Assembly (NCBI RefSeq): GCF_030159055.1
Contig: NZ_BQXQ01000008.1
Span: 62,001-126,000 of the forward strand
Direction of reading: 5' to 3'
Source of the DNA: Acidovorax sp. SUPP3334
GTDB taxonomy: Bacteria > Pseudomonadota > Gammaproteobacteria > Burkholderiales > Burkholderiaceae_C
DNA: 64,000 bases
Below the pieces are notes generated by a model. It was not told where the DNA came from, did no database searches, and saw only the letters and a program-made list of their open reading frames with translations. Numbering within the stretch: the first letter of the stretch is position 1; every line of letters begins with the position of its first letter. Of this stretch, positions 33,477-42,068 are shown in pieces. Made by a program: the position numbers and the translations under genes.

Positions 33477-33668
33477 TCAATCTCCCTTGAGATCGTGTTT
33501 TTTGTTGGGGGCGAATGCTAACCTCAGGCGGAAACGGGGCCAGGATGCAACAAGGTGTTTAACCGGGCTTTAACCGGGCCAGCAGGGGGGCGTTCGGGAG
33601 ATTTCCGGGGGGGTGCCGCAGTGGATCGGGTTCAAGCGGCTGTCGCGGCCGGCCGGATCGGGGCGTTT

Positions 33669-34091
33669 TCATTCCTTGCGCCGGCCCGCTTTCTTGGCCG
33701 CCTGGTCGAGTGCAGCCTTGCGCCCATCCAGCTGCAGCTCGCGCTCCGTAAAGGGCTTGGCACCCGCCGTCATCACCGTCCAGCCCTTGAGCCACGGCAG
33801 CGCCACGCACCCGCACTGGATGACCTGCTCGGGCGGCGCCTTGGGATCGTGGGGGCACTGCATCAGGTCAAAGCACCCGCCTGGATTGGGCACCTTGAAC
33901 GGCTGACCCGCGTCAACGACCTGGCCGTCCATCAGGTCATGGTTCCAGCGGCTGTGAATCTTCCCGCTGCGGCGCCACTGCTTGCCCGGGCCCGGCACCA
34001 GGGGCGCGGCCTGCACCAGGCGCTCCTGGCCGGCCACCGCAAACGCCCGGCTGACCTCGGTGCGGACGATGGCGCTGGCCAGGCGCATGGA
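33669..34091 (-). pseudogene. Phage head-morphogenesis (SPP1 gp7/Mu gpF-like) protein, 3' fragment
   Basis: The minus-strand frame reads ASAIVRTEVSRAFAVAGQER, WRRSGKIHSRWNHDLMDGQV, then CPHDPKAPPEQVIQCGC, and ends in a basic tail (DQAAKKAGRRKE). This is the C-terminal pattern of phage minor head proteins of the gp7/MuF type (usual end block INCxC). No start codon fits and the frame becomes TonB-receptor antisense beyond about 34100, so only the 3' part remains. No other phage genes are present. Confidence 0.55.
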
Positions 34092-34241
34092 CTCGCCGCC
34101 CAGCGCACGTTGCAGGCCGACATCAACCGCCCGTTGAACGCATCGGGCAAGGCGGCGTTCCGCATCAACGCCCAGGTGTCGAACAGTGGCGACCCGACCG
34201 ACTTCGTGTACCGGCGCGACCGATGGATCGCGCCCTCGCCC

Positions 34242-34265
34242 TCGCTGTCGCTGTCGCTGTCGCTG
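34242..34265 (+). repeat. Hexanucleotide tandem repeat (TCGCTG x4)
   Basis: Four perfect TCGCTG units, preceded by TCGCCC, encode Ser-Leu repeats inside the TonB receptor barrel. The unit length keeps the frame when copy number changes. Confidence 0.9.
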
Positions 34266-35288
34266 GACCTGGGCCCGCAGACCGACCTGGTGCTTTTCGC
34301 CACCTACAGCCAGAGCAACTGGCTGCGCCAGCAGGGCATGACGCCCTACGGCACGGTGCGACCCAACCGCAACGGCCCGGTGCGCACGACCCTGTACACG
34401 GGCGATCCGGGCTTCGGCGGCTACGACATCGAAAGCACTTCGGTCGGCTATGCGCTGGAGCACCGCATCTCGCCACAGCTGACGCTGCGCCAGAACGTGC
34501 GCTACGAATCCGAAAAGGGGAACGGCAACTTCGTCTCCAACCTGGCGCTGCAGTCCAACCAGCGCCTGCAGAACCGCCAGGCCACGCGCCAGTACCTGGA
34601 CGACGACATGCTGGCCACCGACACCTCGCTGCTGTCGCAGTTCGCCGCCCTGGGTGTGCAGCACCGCCTGGTGACCGGGCTGGACGCACGCACCAGCCAC
34701 AGCTGGCAGGGCCAGCGGCGCTGCACCATCGGCGCGCTCGACGTGTTCAACCCGGTGTACGGCGTGGCCACTTCCTGCCCGGCGGCCTATACGAGCAACG
34801 CGCCTGAAAAGCTCAGCGTGATGGGCCTTTATGCGCAGGACCAGATCAAGCTCAACCCGCAGTGGACCGCCCTGGTCGGCCTGCGCCGCGACTGGTCCGA
34901 CAACCAGATCGACGACCGCCTGGCCAACCGGCAGACGCGCCAGAAGGATTCCGCCACCACTTTGTCGGCCGGGCTGGTGTACGAGTTCACGCCCGGCTGG
35001 GCAGCCTACACCAGCTACGGCGAATCGTTCCTGCCCGTGTCGGGCACCAGCTTCGGCGGCTCGCCCTTCGCGCCGGAGACCGGCAAGCAGTGGGAGGCGG
35101 GCCTCAAATACGAGGCGCCGAACGGGGGCTTGACCGGTGCCCTCGCGCTCTTCGACCTCAAGCGCCGCAACGTCACCACGGCAGACCCGGCCAACACCGG
35201 CTTCAGCGTGCAGACCGGCGAACAACGCGCGCGCGGGCTGGAGCTGGAAGTGGGCGCCGAACTGCTGCGCAGCCTGAAGCTGACGGGC

Positions 35289-35372
35289 ACCTACACCTAC
35301 ACCTACACCTACACCTACACCTACACCTACACCTACACCGACACCTACACCGACACCGACACCGACACCGAC
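35289..35372 (+). repeat. Hexanucleotide tandem repeat (ACCTAC/ACCGAC, 14 units)
   Basis: Eight ACCTAC units, then ACCGAC, ACCTAC and four ACCGAC, encoding Thr-Tyr and Thr-Asp pairs in a predicted loop or strand of the TonB receptor remnant. The mixed order points to repeated slippage after a point change. Confidence 0.95.
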
Positions 35373-35866
35373 ACCAAGGTCACGCGCGACAACAACGCCG
35401 CCATCGTCGGCCTGCCGCTGAACCTCACGCCGCGCCACACGCTGGCTTTGTGGGCCACCTACAAGCTGCCGCAGATGCCGCAGATCACCCTGGGGGCCGG
35501 TGCCCGCTACGTGAGCGAGCAGATCGGCTCGTACCCCTTCACCCTGCCCGCCTACACCGTGGCGGACCTGTCGATCGGCTATGCCGGCGCCAACTACCGC
35601 ATCACCGCGGGCGTGAAGAACGTGTTCGACAAGGCCTACTACGACGGCGCGATCAACGCCAACGTGGTGTCGCCCGCCCTGCCGCGCAGCTTCAGCGTGG
35701 GCCTGACGTACTTCTTCTGAAAACCGGCGGCAGGCGTGATGAACTGCCGATAGCCACCAAACGGGCGAGGCGCCGACACTTTTGGCGCCCAGCCAGCGCA
35801 CTCGGATCGCCTGCGCTGCGCTACATCGGTCTGCCGACATCAACAAAGTCGAATTGGCTTTTTATA

Positions 35867-35993
35867 TTCATAGATGTTTAATATTTTCGTTATTTCCTAT
35901 CTATGTGAATTTTTTACGCATTCCTGTTTGAATTCAGACCAATACCTAATTCATAGGTTTCTATTTTTTGGCATTTTCAATAACATCTATGAA
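35867..35993. promoter_or_regulatory. AT-rich hipBA control region with inverted repeats
   Basis: A sharply AT-rich stretch before the hipB-like gene. It holds the perfect 10-bp inverted pair TTCATAGATG (35867-35876) and CATCTATGAA (35984-35993), with further partial copies TTCATAGG (35950) and CTATGTGAA near 35900. HipB-type antitoxins repress their own operon through such repeats, so these are candidate operators. The last copy touches the start codon. Confidence 0.4.
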
Positions 35994-36613
35994 TGCCAAG
36001 ACAGAACACCCCGCCAGCAGCCTACCCCCGGGCCGTGCTGGAGCAGATCGAGCAACTGGCGCAAAACATCGTCATCGCCCGCAAGCGCCGCAAGGAAACG
36101 CAGGCGCAATGGGCCCAGCGGCTGGGCGTCTCGCAGCCGACCATGGCCCGCATAGAGCGGGGGGACCCGTCCGTGGCGATGGCGTCGTATGTGATGTGCA
36201 TGTGGCTCATCAACCAGGCACAGGGCCTGGCCGAGTTGATTGCGCCGCAGAACGACCTTGCCTCGCTGGAACGTGAGGTCGCCAGAACGCGCCCGCGCGC
36301 ACCCCGCGCCCCTATCGCCCCTATCGCCCCTATCGCCCCTATCGCCCCTATCGCCCCTATCGCCCCTATCGCCTCTATCGCCTCTATCGCCTCTATCGCC
36401 AAGACTCCAGAGAAAGGGGCGGTGCCGCAGGCCGACCCGGCCCTGGGAGCACCCAGCGTCCGGGAAGCGGAACCGGTCTTCGCGCGCCATGGCACCGCGG
36501 CGGGCGCAAGCTCCGAACCGGCCGTTCCGCCAAGCCCCGCGGAACGCCCGGCCAACAGCACGGCCGCAGGCCTGCTGGCTTTGATCGCCGGGCACAAGAA
36601 GGCCCGTTCATGA
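35993..36613 (+). CDS. HipB-like antitoxin with XRE domain and a variable repeat tract
   Basis: A 206-residue protein. An XRE helix-turn-helix occupies about residues 28-65 (RKRRKETQAQWAQRLGVSQP, TMARIERGDPSV). The C-terminal part is low-complexity and holds ten tripeptide repeats (seven Ala-Pro-Ile, three Ala-Ser-Ile, residues about 106-135) encoded by a 9-bp tandem array. It is considerably longer than E. coli HipB (88 residues). By position and HTH type it should be the DNA-binding antitoxin of the HipA-like kinase that follows with a 4-bp overlap. Confidence 0.82.
   Translation: MPRQNTPPAAYPRAVLEQIEQLAQNIVIARKRRKETQAQWAQRLGVSQPTMARIERGDPSVAMASYVMCMWLINQAQGLAELIAPQNDLASLEREVARTRPRAPRAPIAPIAPIAPIAPIAPIAPIASIASIASIAKTPEKGAVPQADPALGAPSVREAEPVFARHGTAAGASSEPAVPPSPAERPANSTAAGLLALIAGHKKARS
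36308..36397 (+). repeat. 9-bp tandem repeat, 10 units, in the hipB-like gene
   Basis: Seven GCCCCTATC units followed by three GCCTCTATC units, all in frame and encoding Ala-Pro-Ile and Ala-Ser-Ile. Copy-number change would lengthen or shorten the linker without breaking the frame. Confidence 0.95.
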
Positions 36614-37887
36614 GCGCGCCCTCAGTGCTGCCGCGCTCTTATGTTCCGCAAGACACTCTGCACGTCTGGACGCTGGTCAACCCGGCCGCACCCGTGCTGA
36701 CGGGCTCCGTCGCGTTGTCGGCCCTGGTGCCCAACTGCGCCACCTTCAGCTATGCCGCGGATTGGTGGGAGTTCGCGCTGAGCGAAGACCTTCCCCTCAT
36801 TGCCGGGCAAACCTTCAGTGCAGGCCAAAAAGACAGCGCCCCTGGTGCCATCGACGATGCCCGCCCGGACCGCTGGGGCGAACGCATCATCCGCCATGTG
36901 GACCGGCCCGCGCGCCTGTCGATTCTGGAAATGCTGCTGTTCGCGGGCGACGACCGGTTCGGCGCTCTGGGCCTCTCGACCTCGGCAGAACGCTACATTC
37001 CCCGGCGCATCGGGCCGTATCCGCAGTTGCGCGACCTGCCGTCGCTGGTTCGGGCCGTGGAAGACGTGCAGACGCAAGCGCCCATCACGCCGGACATCCA
37101 GCGCCTGGTACAACCCGGCGTCACGCTGGGCGGCGCAAGGCCCAAGGCCCTGCTGCAGACCGATGGCGGCCCCTGCGTGATCAAGTTCAGCGAACTGGAC
37201 GACCCCGTGGACACGCCGCTGATCGAGCACGCCACCATGACGCTGGCAGCCCAGGCCGGCATCCGCGTCGCCGCCACCGGCGTGCTGCCGCTGCCATCGC
37301 GGCATGCGCACGGCAAACCGCGCCACGCGTTGACCATCCAGCGCTTCGACCGGCTCGATACCGGCACCTTGAATCTGCGGCTGCACTGCATTTCGGCCAA
37401 GACCGCGCTGGCAGCGGCGGGCCTGGGTGAAAGCTACGGTGCGCTGGCCACGGTGCTGCTGCGCCAGGCCCACCCGGACCGGCACAAAGCCCAGCGCGAA
37501 GAGCTGTTCCAGCGCATGGTGTTCAACATCCTCATGGACAACACGGACGACCACGAGCGCAACCACTGCCTGCGGCTGGGCTTCGACGGTTACTACGAGC
37601 TGTCACCCGCGTTCGACGTGGTGCCTGCGCTGCAGAACATGGGCTACCAGGCCATGGGGGTGGGCCGGCACGGCGCGGAATCGACCCTCGAAAACGCGCT
37701 GACCGATCTCAGCGAGTTCGGCCTCACGCGCGCCCGGGCTGTGGAACTGATCCAGACAGTGGCCCGCACCGTGGACCGGTGGCCGCAGCATTTCGCCGAG
37801 CGGGGCGTGGGCGCGCAGGACATGGAGCTGCTGCACGCCAGCATCGACCGCAACGCGCTGAAATCCCAGCGCCAGGCGTTCTGCTGA
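36610..37887 (+). CDS. HipA-like serine/threonine kinase toxin
   Basis: A 425-residue HipA-family kinase. Conserved parts are SAGQKDSAPGAIDDARPDRWG, LGGARPKALL (phosphate loop region), a central VIKFSE, the catalytic segment NILMDNTDDHERNHCLR with the HipA-type Asp and Asn, and the metal-binding LSPAFDVVPAL. HipA kinases phosphorylate translation factors (glutamyl-tRNA synthetase in E. coli) and cause dormancy. The target here is unknown. It overlaps hipB by 4 bp (ATGA). All key kinase motifs look intact. Confidence 0.9.
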   Translation: MSAPSVLPRSYVPQDTLHVWTLVNPAAPVLTGSVALSALVPNCATFSYAADWWEFALSEDLPLIAGQTFSAGQKDSAPGAIDDARPDRWGERIIRHVDRPARLSILEMLLFAGDDRFGALGLSTSAERYIPRRIGPYPQLRDLPSLVRAVEDVQTQAPITPDIQRLVQPGVTLGGARPKALLQTDGGPCVIKFSELDDPVDTPLIEHATMTLAAQAGIRVAATGVLPLPSRHAHGKPRHALTIQRFDRLDTGTLNLRLHCISAKTALAAAGLGESYGALATVLLRQAHPDRHKAQREELFQRMVFNILMDNTDDHERNHCLRLGFDGYYELSPAFDVVPALQNMGYQAMGVGRHGAESTLENALTDLSEFGLTRARAVELIQTVARTVDRWPQHFAERGVGAQDMELLHASIDRNALKSQRQAFC

Positions 37888-37922
37888 ACCTGGCAGTAGC
37901 GCGGCACAAGCATATTGGTCAA

Positions 37923-37977
37923 ATATGCCTCCACCACAATATCCACTAAGGCATATAGCTATAAAAACAATAGCAAC
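37923..37977 (-). repeat. Dispersed hairpin repeat, copy B
   Basis: On the minus strand it reads TTGCTATTGTTTTTATAGC, then TATGCCTTAGTGGATATTG and TGGTGGAGGCATAT. It is the closest relative of copy A. It lies in the 105-bp gap between the convergent hipA-like gene and the broken Bug gene. Confidence 0.8.
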
Positions 37978-37992
37978 CGAGAGGACGCCAGA

Positions 37993-39019
37993 TCAATCCA
38001 CGCTGGCGCCGGATTCCTTCACCACCTTGCCCCACTTGGCGCTTTCGGCCTGGATGAAGGCAGCGAACTGCTCGGGTGTCTCGCTCACCGGCTCGGCGCC
38101 CTGGTCGGCCAGCTTCTTCTTCGTTTCGGCCTGCGACAGCACCTTGACCAGCGCCTTGTTCAGCTGCGCCACGATGGGCGCGGGCGTGCCCGCCGGCGCG
38201 AACATGCCGAACCACGACGTGGCCTCGTAGCCGGGCACCCCGGCCTCGGCGATGGTCGGCACATCGGGCAGCTCGGGCGAGCGTTTGGCCGTGGTCACGG
38301 CGATGGGGCGCAGCTTGCCGGAACGCACGTGCTGGATGGCCGAGGGCATGTTGTCGAACATGATGCCGATCTGGTTGCCCAGCAGGTCGGTCACGGCCGG
38401 GGCGCTGCCCTTGTAGGGCACGTGCCGCATGTCCACCTTGGCCAGGCTCTTGCACAGCTCGCCCGACAGGTGGATGGAGCTGCCGCTGCCGGACGAACCG
38501 AAGTTCACCTTGCCCGGATTGGCCTTGGCATAGGCGATCAGCTCCTGCACCGTCTTGTAGGGCTGGTTGGGGTTGGCCACCAGCAGATTGGGCACGTTGG
38601 CCACGCGCGTGAGCGGCGCGAAGTCCTTCACCGGATCGAACGGCATCTTCTTGTACAGCGCGGCGTTGATGGCGTGCGTGCCCGCCGTGCCCATGAAGAG
38701 CGTGTAGCCGTCGGCCGGCGCGCGTGCGGCCATCTGCCCGCCGATGTTGCCGCCTGCGCCGGCGCGGTTGTCCACCACCACCGACTGGCCCAGTTCGGCG
38801 GACAGGCCCTGGCCGATCACGCGCGCCAGGATGTCGGTGGTGCCCCCGGCCGCGAACGGCACGATGATGGTGATGGGCTTGTTCGGGAACGCCTGCGCGA
38901 AGGCGCTGGCAGGCACTGCGGCCCCAGCGGCGGCGGCCAGCAGCGCGCGGCGCGAACCCGATCGGGACGGGGCGGCGGAAAGGGGCGGCGGAAAGGGGGG
39001 TCGAACGGAACGGGGTCAT
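37993..39019 (-). pseudogene. Bug/TctC-family binding protein with a frameshift in the signal peptide
   Basis: The mature Bug protein (AFPNKPITIIVPFAAGGTTD through the stop at 37993) is intact in one frame, with family blocks DGYTLFMGTAGTHAINAALY and YKGSAPAVTDLLG. The natural start (ATG 39019, with AGGAA upstream; MTPFRSTPLSAAP) is in another frame. Two adjacent 13-bp copies of GGGGCGGCGGAAA (plus strand 38969-38994) lie between them. Deleting one copy restores a full signal peptide ending LLAAAAGAAVPASAFAQ. As it stands only a leaderless start (GTG 38916) can give the protein, which would not be exported. Confidence 0.85.
38969..38994 (+). repeat. 13-bp tandem duplication causing a frameshift
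   Basis: Two perfect copies of GGGGCGGCGGAAA side by side (38969-38981 and 38982-38994). Thirteen is not a multiple of three, so the extra copy shifts the signal-peptide frame of the Bug gene. It is a likely replication-slippage event and reversible by the same route. Confidence 0.92.
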
Positions 39020-39071
39020 GTCTTGTTTCCTCGGTCGTGCGCCTGCGGCGGTGGAACGGCAGCGTGCCTGT

Positions 39072-39356
39072 CTATTCCTGCACGACAGACGACGGGTGGT
39101 TGGCCAGCGGCGTCACCTTGATCTGCATGTACGGAAACAGCGGCAGGCCGCTCAGGATGGCGTGCAGCTCGTCGTTGCTGGCCACGTCGAAGATGCTCAC
39201 GTTGGCGTATTCGCCCACGACGCGCCACAGGTGGCGCCACTTGCCGCTGCGCTGCAGCTGCTGCGAATATTCCTTTTCCTTGCGCTTGATCTCGTCGGCC
39301 ACTTCCGGGGCCAGCGTGGACGGGATCTGCACGGTCATTTCAGCCATGAACAGCAT
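39072..39356 (-). CDS. catC: Muconolactone delta-isomerase
   Basis: A 94-residue muconolactone isomerase, which converts (+)-muconolactone to 3-oxoadipate enol-lactone in catechol degradation. The family blocks MLFMAEMTVQIP, QRSGKWRHLWRVVGEYANVS and HAILSGLPLFPYMQIKVTPL are present. Start 39356 has AGGAG 7-8 bases upstream; the upstream ATG would add 16 unrelated residues. It is downstream of atoE-like and other pca genes on the same strand and feeds pcaD (43172-43966). No catA or catB gene is in the window. Confidence 0.92.
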   Translation of the reverse strand: MLFMAEMTVQIPSTLAPEVADEIKRKEKEYSQQLQRSGKWRHLWRVVGEYANVSIFDVASNDELHAILSGLPLFPYMQIKVTPLANHPSSVVQE

Positions 39357-39414
39357 GGGTTGCTCCTTGAAAACGGAATGGAAAAAAGAAGGGAAGATGC
39401 CCACAGCACGGCGA

Positions 39415-40749
39415 TCAGAGGTGCGGCCAGACCAGCATGGTCACGGCGTAGATGGCGCCCACCAGCAGCATGGACACCACCGTGTAGCCCATGATGTCTT
39501 TCAGCTTCAGCTTGGACAGCGCCAGCGCCGGCAGGATCCAGAACGGCTGCACCAGATCGTTCCAGCCGTTGCCCAGCATCACCGACATGGCCGTCTGCGC
39601 CTGCGAGGCGCCGAGCGTGGTGGCCGCGTTGATCATGAAGGGGCCCTGCAGCACCCAGTGGCCACCGCCCGAAGGCGCGAAGAAGTTGATGACGAACGAG
39701 CTGACCAGGCCCCACAGCGGCAGCGTGTCGGCGGTGGACACGCTCACGAACATGTGCGCGATCGACTCCACCAGGCCCGAGCCATGCATGATCGCCATGA
39801 TCCCGGCGTAGAACGGGAACTGCAGGATGATCCCGCCGATGGTCTTCACGCCCTCGTTGACCTTCTCCACGTACTTCATCGGCGTGCCCAGCAGCAGCAC
39901 CCCGAGGAACAGGATGAAGAAGTTGATCATGTTCAGGTCGAGGTTGCCGCCCTTCATGAAATGCATGGCCACGTACGCCATGCCGCACAGGCCGATCAGC
40001 AGGCTCAGCACGCGGCTGTTGTTCAGGCGCCAGGCCAGCGTCTTCTGGTCGCCCAGCAGGCCTTCTGCGCCGGCGGGCCTGGCATCGGCCACGGTGGCCG
40101 GGTCCAGTTCGACGACGGGCTCGCCCTTCTTGGGGTGCATGGTGGCGTTGAGCAGCGGCAGCGCGATCAGCACGGCCAGGCTGGTCAGCAGGATGGGCGC
40201 GGAGAAGATCGTCTGCGTGAGCGGGATCAGCCCCATGGTGCCCTCGAAGGCGTGGCCCTTGGTCGAGATCAGCACGGGAATGGTCGCCGAAAATCCCAGG
40301 CTGTACATGGTGAAGCCCGTGTACGCCGCCGCGATGATCAGCGGGTAGTGCACGCCCTTCACCTTGAGCGCGAGCTTGCGCGCCATGATGCCGCCGATCA
40401 CGAGGCCGAAGCCCCAGTTGAGGTAGCTGCCCACGCAGCCGACGATGGTGGCCACGATGATGGCCTGGCGCGGCGTCTGCACCCGCGAGGCGATGCGGTC
40501 CAGGAACCGGTCCACGATGGGCGCGGCCGCCAGCACGTAGCCCATCACCAGGATCACCGCCATCTGCGTGGTGAAGGCCAGCAGGCTCCAAAAGCCCTTA
40601 CCCCAGTCCTGCACCACGTCGTTGATCGGGCGGTTTTCGACCCCGAAGGCCAGCGCCATCGTCAGCAGCGTGAGCATGATCGCGAAGACGAACGGATCGG
40701 GCAGGTAGCGCCGCATCAGTTCGGTGAAGAAGGCTGTGATTTTCGACAT
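39415..40749 (-). CDS. AtoE-family short-chain fatty acid transporter
   Basis: A 444-residue integral membrane protein of the AtoE (TIGR00366) family with about eleven or twelve hydrophobic segments. Blocks include YLPDPFVFAIMLTLLTMALA, GSYLNWGFGLVIGGIMARKL and FFAPSGGGHWVLQGPF. Known members import short-chain fatty acids such as acetoacetate. In this operon it may import a related organic acid that feeds the beta-ketoadipate enzymes. It lies 61 bp downstream of the SDR gene. Confidence 0.85.
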   Translation of the reverse strand: MSKITAFFTELMRRYLPDPFVFAIMLTLLTMALAFGVENRPINDVVQDWGKGFWSLLAFTTQMAVILVMGYVLAAAPIVDRFLDRIASRVQTPRQAIIVATIVGCVGSYLNWGFGLVIGGIMARKLALKVKGVHYPLIIAAAYTGFTMYSLGFSATIPVLISTKGHAFEGTMGLIPLTQTIFSAPILLTSLAVLIALPLLNATMHPKKGEPVVELDPATVADARPAGAEGLLGDQKTLAWRLNNSRVLSLLIGLCGMAYVAMHFMKGGNLDLNMINFFILFLGVLLLGTPMKYVEKVNEGVKTIGGIILQFPFYAGIMAIMHGSGLVESIAHMFVSVSTADTLPLWGLVSSFVINFFAPSGGGHWVLQGPFMINAATTLGASQAQTAMSVMLGNGWNDLVQPFWILPALALSKLKLKDIMGYTVVSMLLVGAIYAVTMLVWPHL

Positions 40750-40810
40750 CGGGACTGTCTCTTTGCTTTATTGTGTGGTTTGGAGAGAAACGAAAGGAAG
40801 GGGCCGCGCG

Positions 40811-41536
40811 CTACAGGCCCGCCACGCCCACGGTCATGCCGCCGCAGACGTACAGCACCTGGCCGGTGACGAAGCCGCTGCGCGCATCGAGCAGATAGGC
40901 GACGGCATGCGCCACGTCGTCCGGCGTTCCCACGCGCTTGACGGGCACCGAATCGATGATGGCCTGGGTGCGCGGCGCGTCGGGCGGGTTGGCGCGGTCG
41001 AACAGATCGGTGCGGATGGGCCCGGGGCCGATGGCGTTGGCCGTGATGCCGTGGCGGCCCAGTTCCAGCGCCCACACGCGGGTCATGCCGATCAGGCCGG
41101 CCTTGGTGGCCGAGTACGCGGTGCGCAGTTCCTTGCCCAAAGCAGCGCGCGAGGACATGTTCACGATGCGGCCGAAGCCCGCTGCCTGCATGCCCGGCAG
41201 CAGCGCCTGCATGCATTGCAGGCTGCAGCGCAGGTTGAGCGCCACGGCCAGATCGAACTGCTCCAGGGTCTGCTCGGCGGCTTCGGCGGGCACCACGATG
41301 CCCACGTTGTTCACCAGGCGCGTGATGGGCCCACCCGCCAGCGCCTGCTGCAGCGCCCGCGCGGTGTCGGCGGTGTTGGACAGGTCGGCCTGGATGCCGC
41401 CCGGCACGTGGTCCACCACGCGGTCGATGATGACGGGCTCGAAGCCGTCGGCGCGGCACCGCTCGGCCGTGGCGGCACCGATGCCGGCGCCGCCGCCCGT
41501 GATGAGAACGCGCTCACGCGATGAAATGGCGGTCAT
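40811..41536 (-). CDS. Short-chain dehydrogenase/reductase
   Basis: A 241-residue classical SDR. The NAD(P)-binding motif is TGGGAGIG (residues 13-20), the NNVG block is present, and the catalytic Ser-Tyr-Lys set appears as NMSS and YSATK. The acidic residue after the second strand (VIIDR) favours NAD over NADP. The substrate is unknown; its place in an aromatic-acid operon suggests oxidation of a hydroxyl intermediate. It lies 112 bp downstream of the YciI-like gene. Confidence 0.9.
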   Translation of the reverse strand: MTAISSRERVLITGGGAGIGAATAERCRADGFEPVIIDRVVDHVPGGIQADLSNTADTARALQQALAGGPITRLVNNVGIVVPAEAAEQTLEQFDLAVALNLRCSLQCMQALLPGMQAAGFGRIVNMSSRAALGKELRTAYSATKAGLIGMTRVWALELGRHGITANAIGPGPIRTDLFDRANPPDAPRTQAIIDSVPVKRVGTPDDVAHAVAYLLDARSGFVTGQVLYVCGGMTVGVAGL

Positions 41537-41648
41537 GGAAGGTCACTCCGGGAAAAACGAAAGGCGATGGATCGAAAAACGGAACCGCACGGGCAGGTGC
41601 GAGAACATGCGCAACGGCACGTGCCACGGCAGGTGTAGTGGCCGGCGC

Positions 41649-41945
41649 TCAGAGATGGCACTCGCCGCCCACGTAGGCTTTGCGCCAGCGCGTGAGCACT
41701 ACGCGCTCGAACAGGCCGGCAGCGTGGAACGGGTCGGACTCGATGAAGCGCTGCGCCTGCTCGCGCGTGTCCAGGTCCACCACGTACAGGCCACCGCCCA
41801 GGTCGGTGCCGTCGTCAGCGAGCTTGGCGCCGCAGGCCAGCAGCAAGGCCTTGTGCTCGTCCAGGAACGCCAGGTGCGCTGCGCGCGTGGCCTGGCGCAC
41901 GGACTGGTGATGAGGCTTGTCGAAGGTTTCGATGATGAAAGGCAC
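41649..41945 (-). CDS. YciI-like protein
   Basis: A 98-residue YciI-family dimeric alpha-beta barrel protein. The fold pattern VPFIIETFDKP, AHLAFLDEHKALLLACG and YVVDLDTREQAQRFIESDPF is clear. The family resembles muconolactone isomerase in fold and includes enzymes acting on chlorinated aromatics, so a catabolic role is conceivable. The GTG at 41945 is preferred because GGAG lies at the right distance and the residues before it do not fit the family. Confidence 0.85.
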   Translation of the reverse strand: MPFIIETFDKPHHQSVRQATRAAHLAFLDEHKALLLACGAKLADDGTDLGGGLYVVDLDTREQAQRFIESDPFHAAGLFERVVLTRWRKAYVGGECHL

Positions 41946-42068
41946 AGCAGTCTCCGTGTGCCAGGCGGGCCGGCACATTGCAAATGCCGGTCGCCCGGCG
42001 GGGTCGGTGTTGGATTCCCGGGCGGTGCGCGCCGCCAGCGAACCGTGACCGGGAACGAACGTCGGCGC

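Larger units (their letters stand above)
34104..35720 (+). pseudogene. TonB-dependent siderophore receptor, 5'-truncated (barrel only)
   Basis: The 538 residues from RTLQADINRPLNASGKAAFR to the C-terminal aromatic SFSVGLTYFF are the beta-barrel of a FhuA/FoxA-like receptor. Blocks such as GLYAQDQIKLNPQWTALVGL, YEFTPGWAAYTSYGESFLPV and GVKNVFDKAYYDG are typical. The signal peptide, TonB box and plug domain (roughly 200 residues) are missing, and the upstream frame is antisense to the phage head fragment. It contains a hexanucleotide array encoding Thr-Tyr/Thr-Asp repeats (35289-35372). Without the 5' end it should be non-functional. Confidence 0.85.

Noticed and set aside
33555-34103. N-terminal extension of the TonB receptor open frame to 33555
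   Set aside because: The extension has no signal peptide or plug features and is antisense to the phage head-gene fragment; it is chance read-through at a junction.
36308-36397. Regular 9-bp repeats considered as a CRISPR-like array
   Set aside because: The units are contiguous with no spacers and are in frame within a protein gene.
37915-40869. A 984-codon open frame on the plus strand
   Set aside because: It is antisense to the Bug, catC and atoE-like genes, whose translations match known families; the plus-strand product is His/Arg-rich with no domain.
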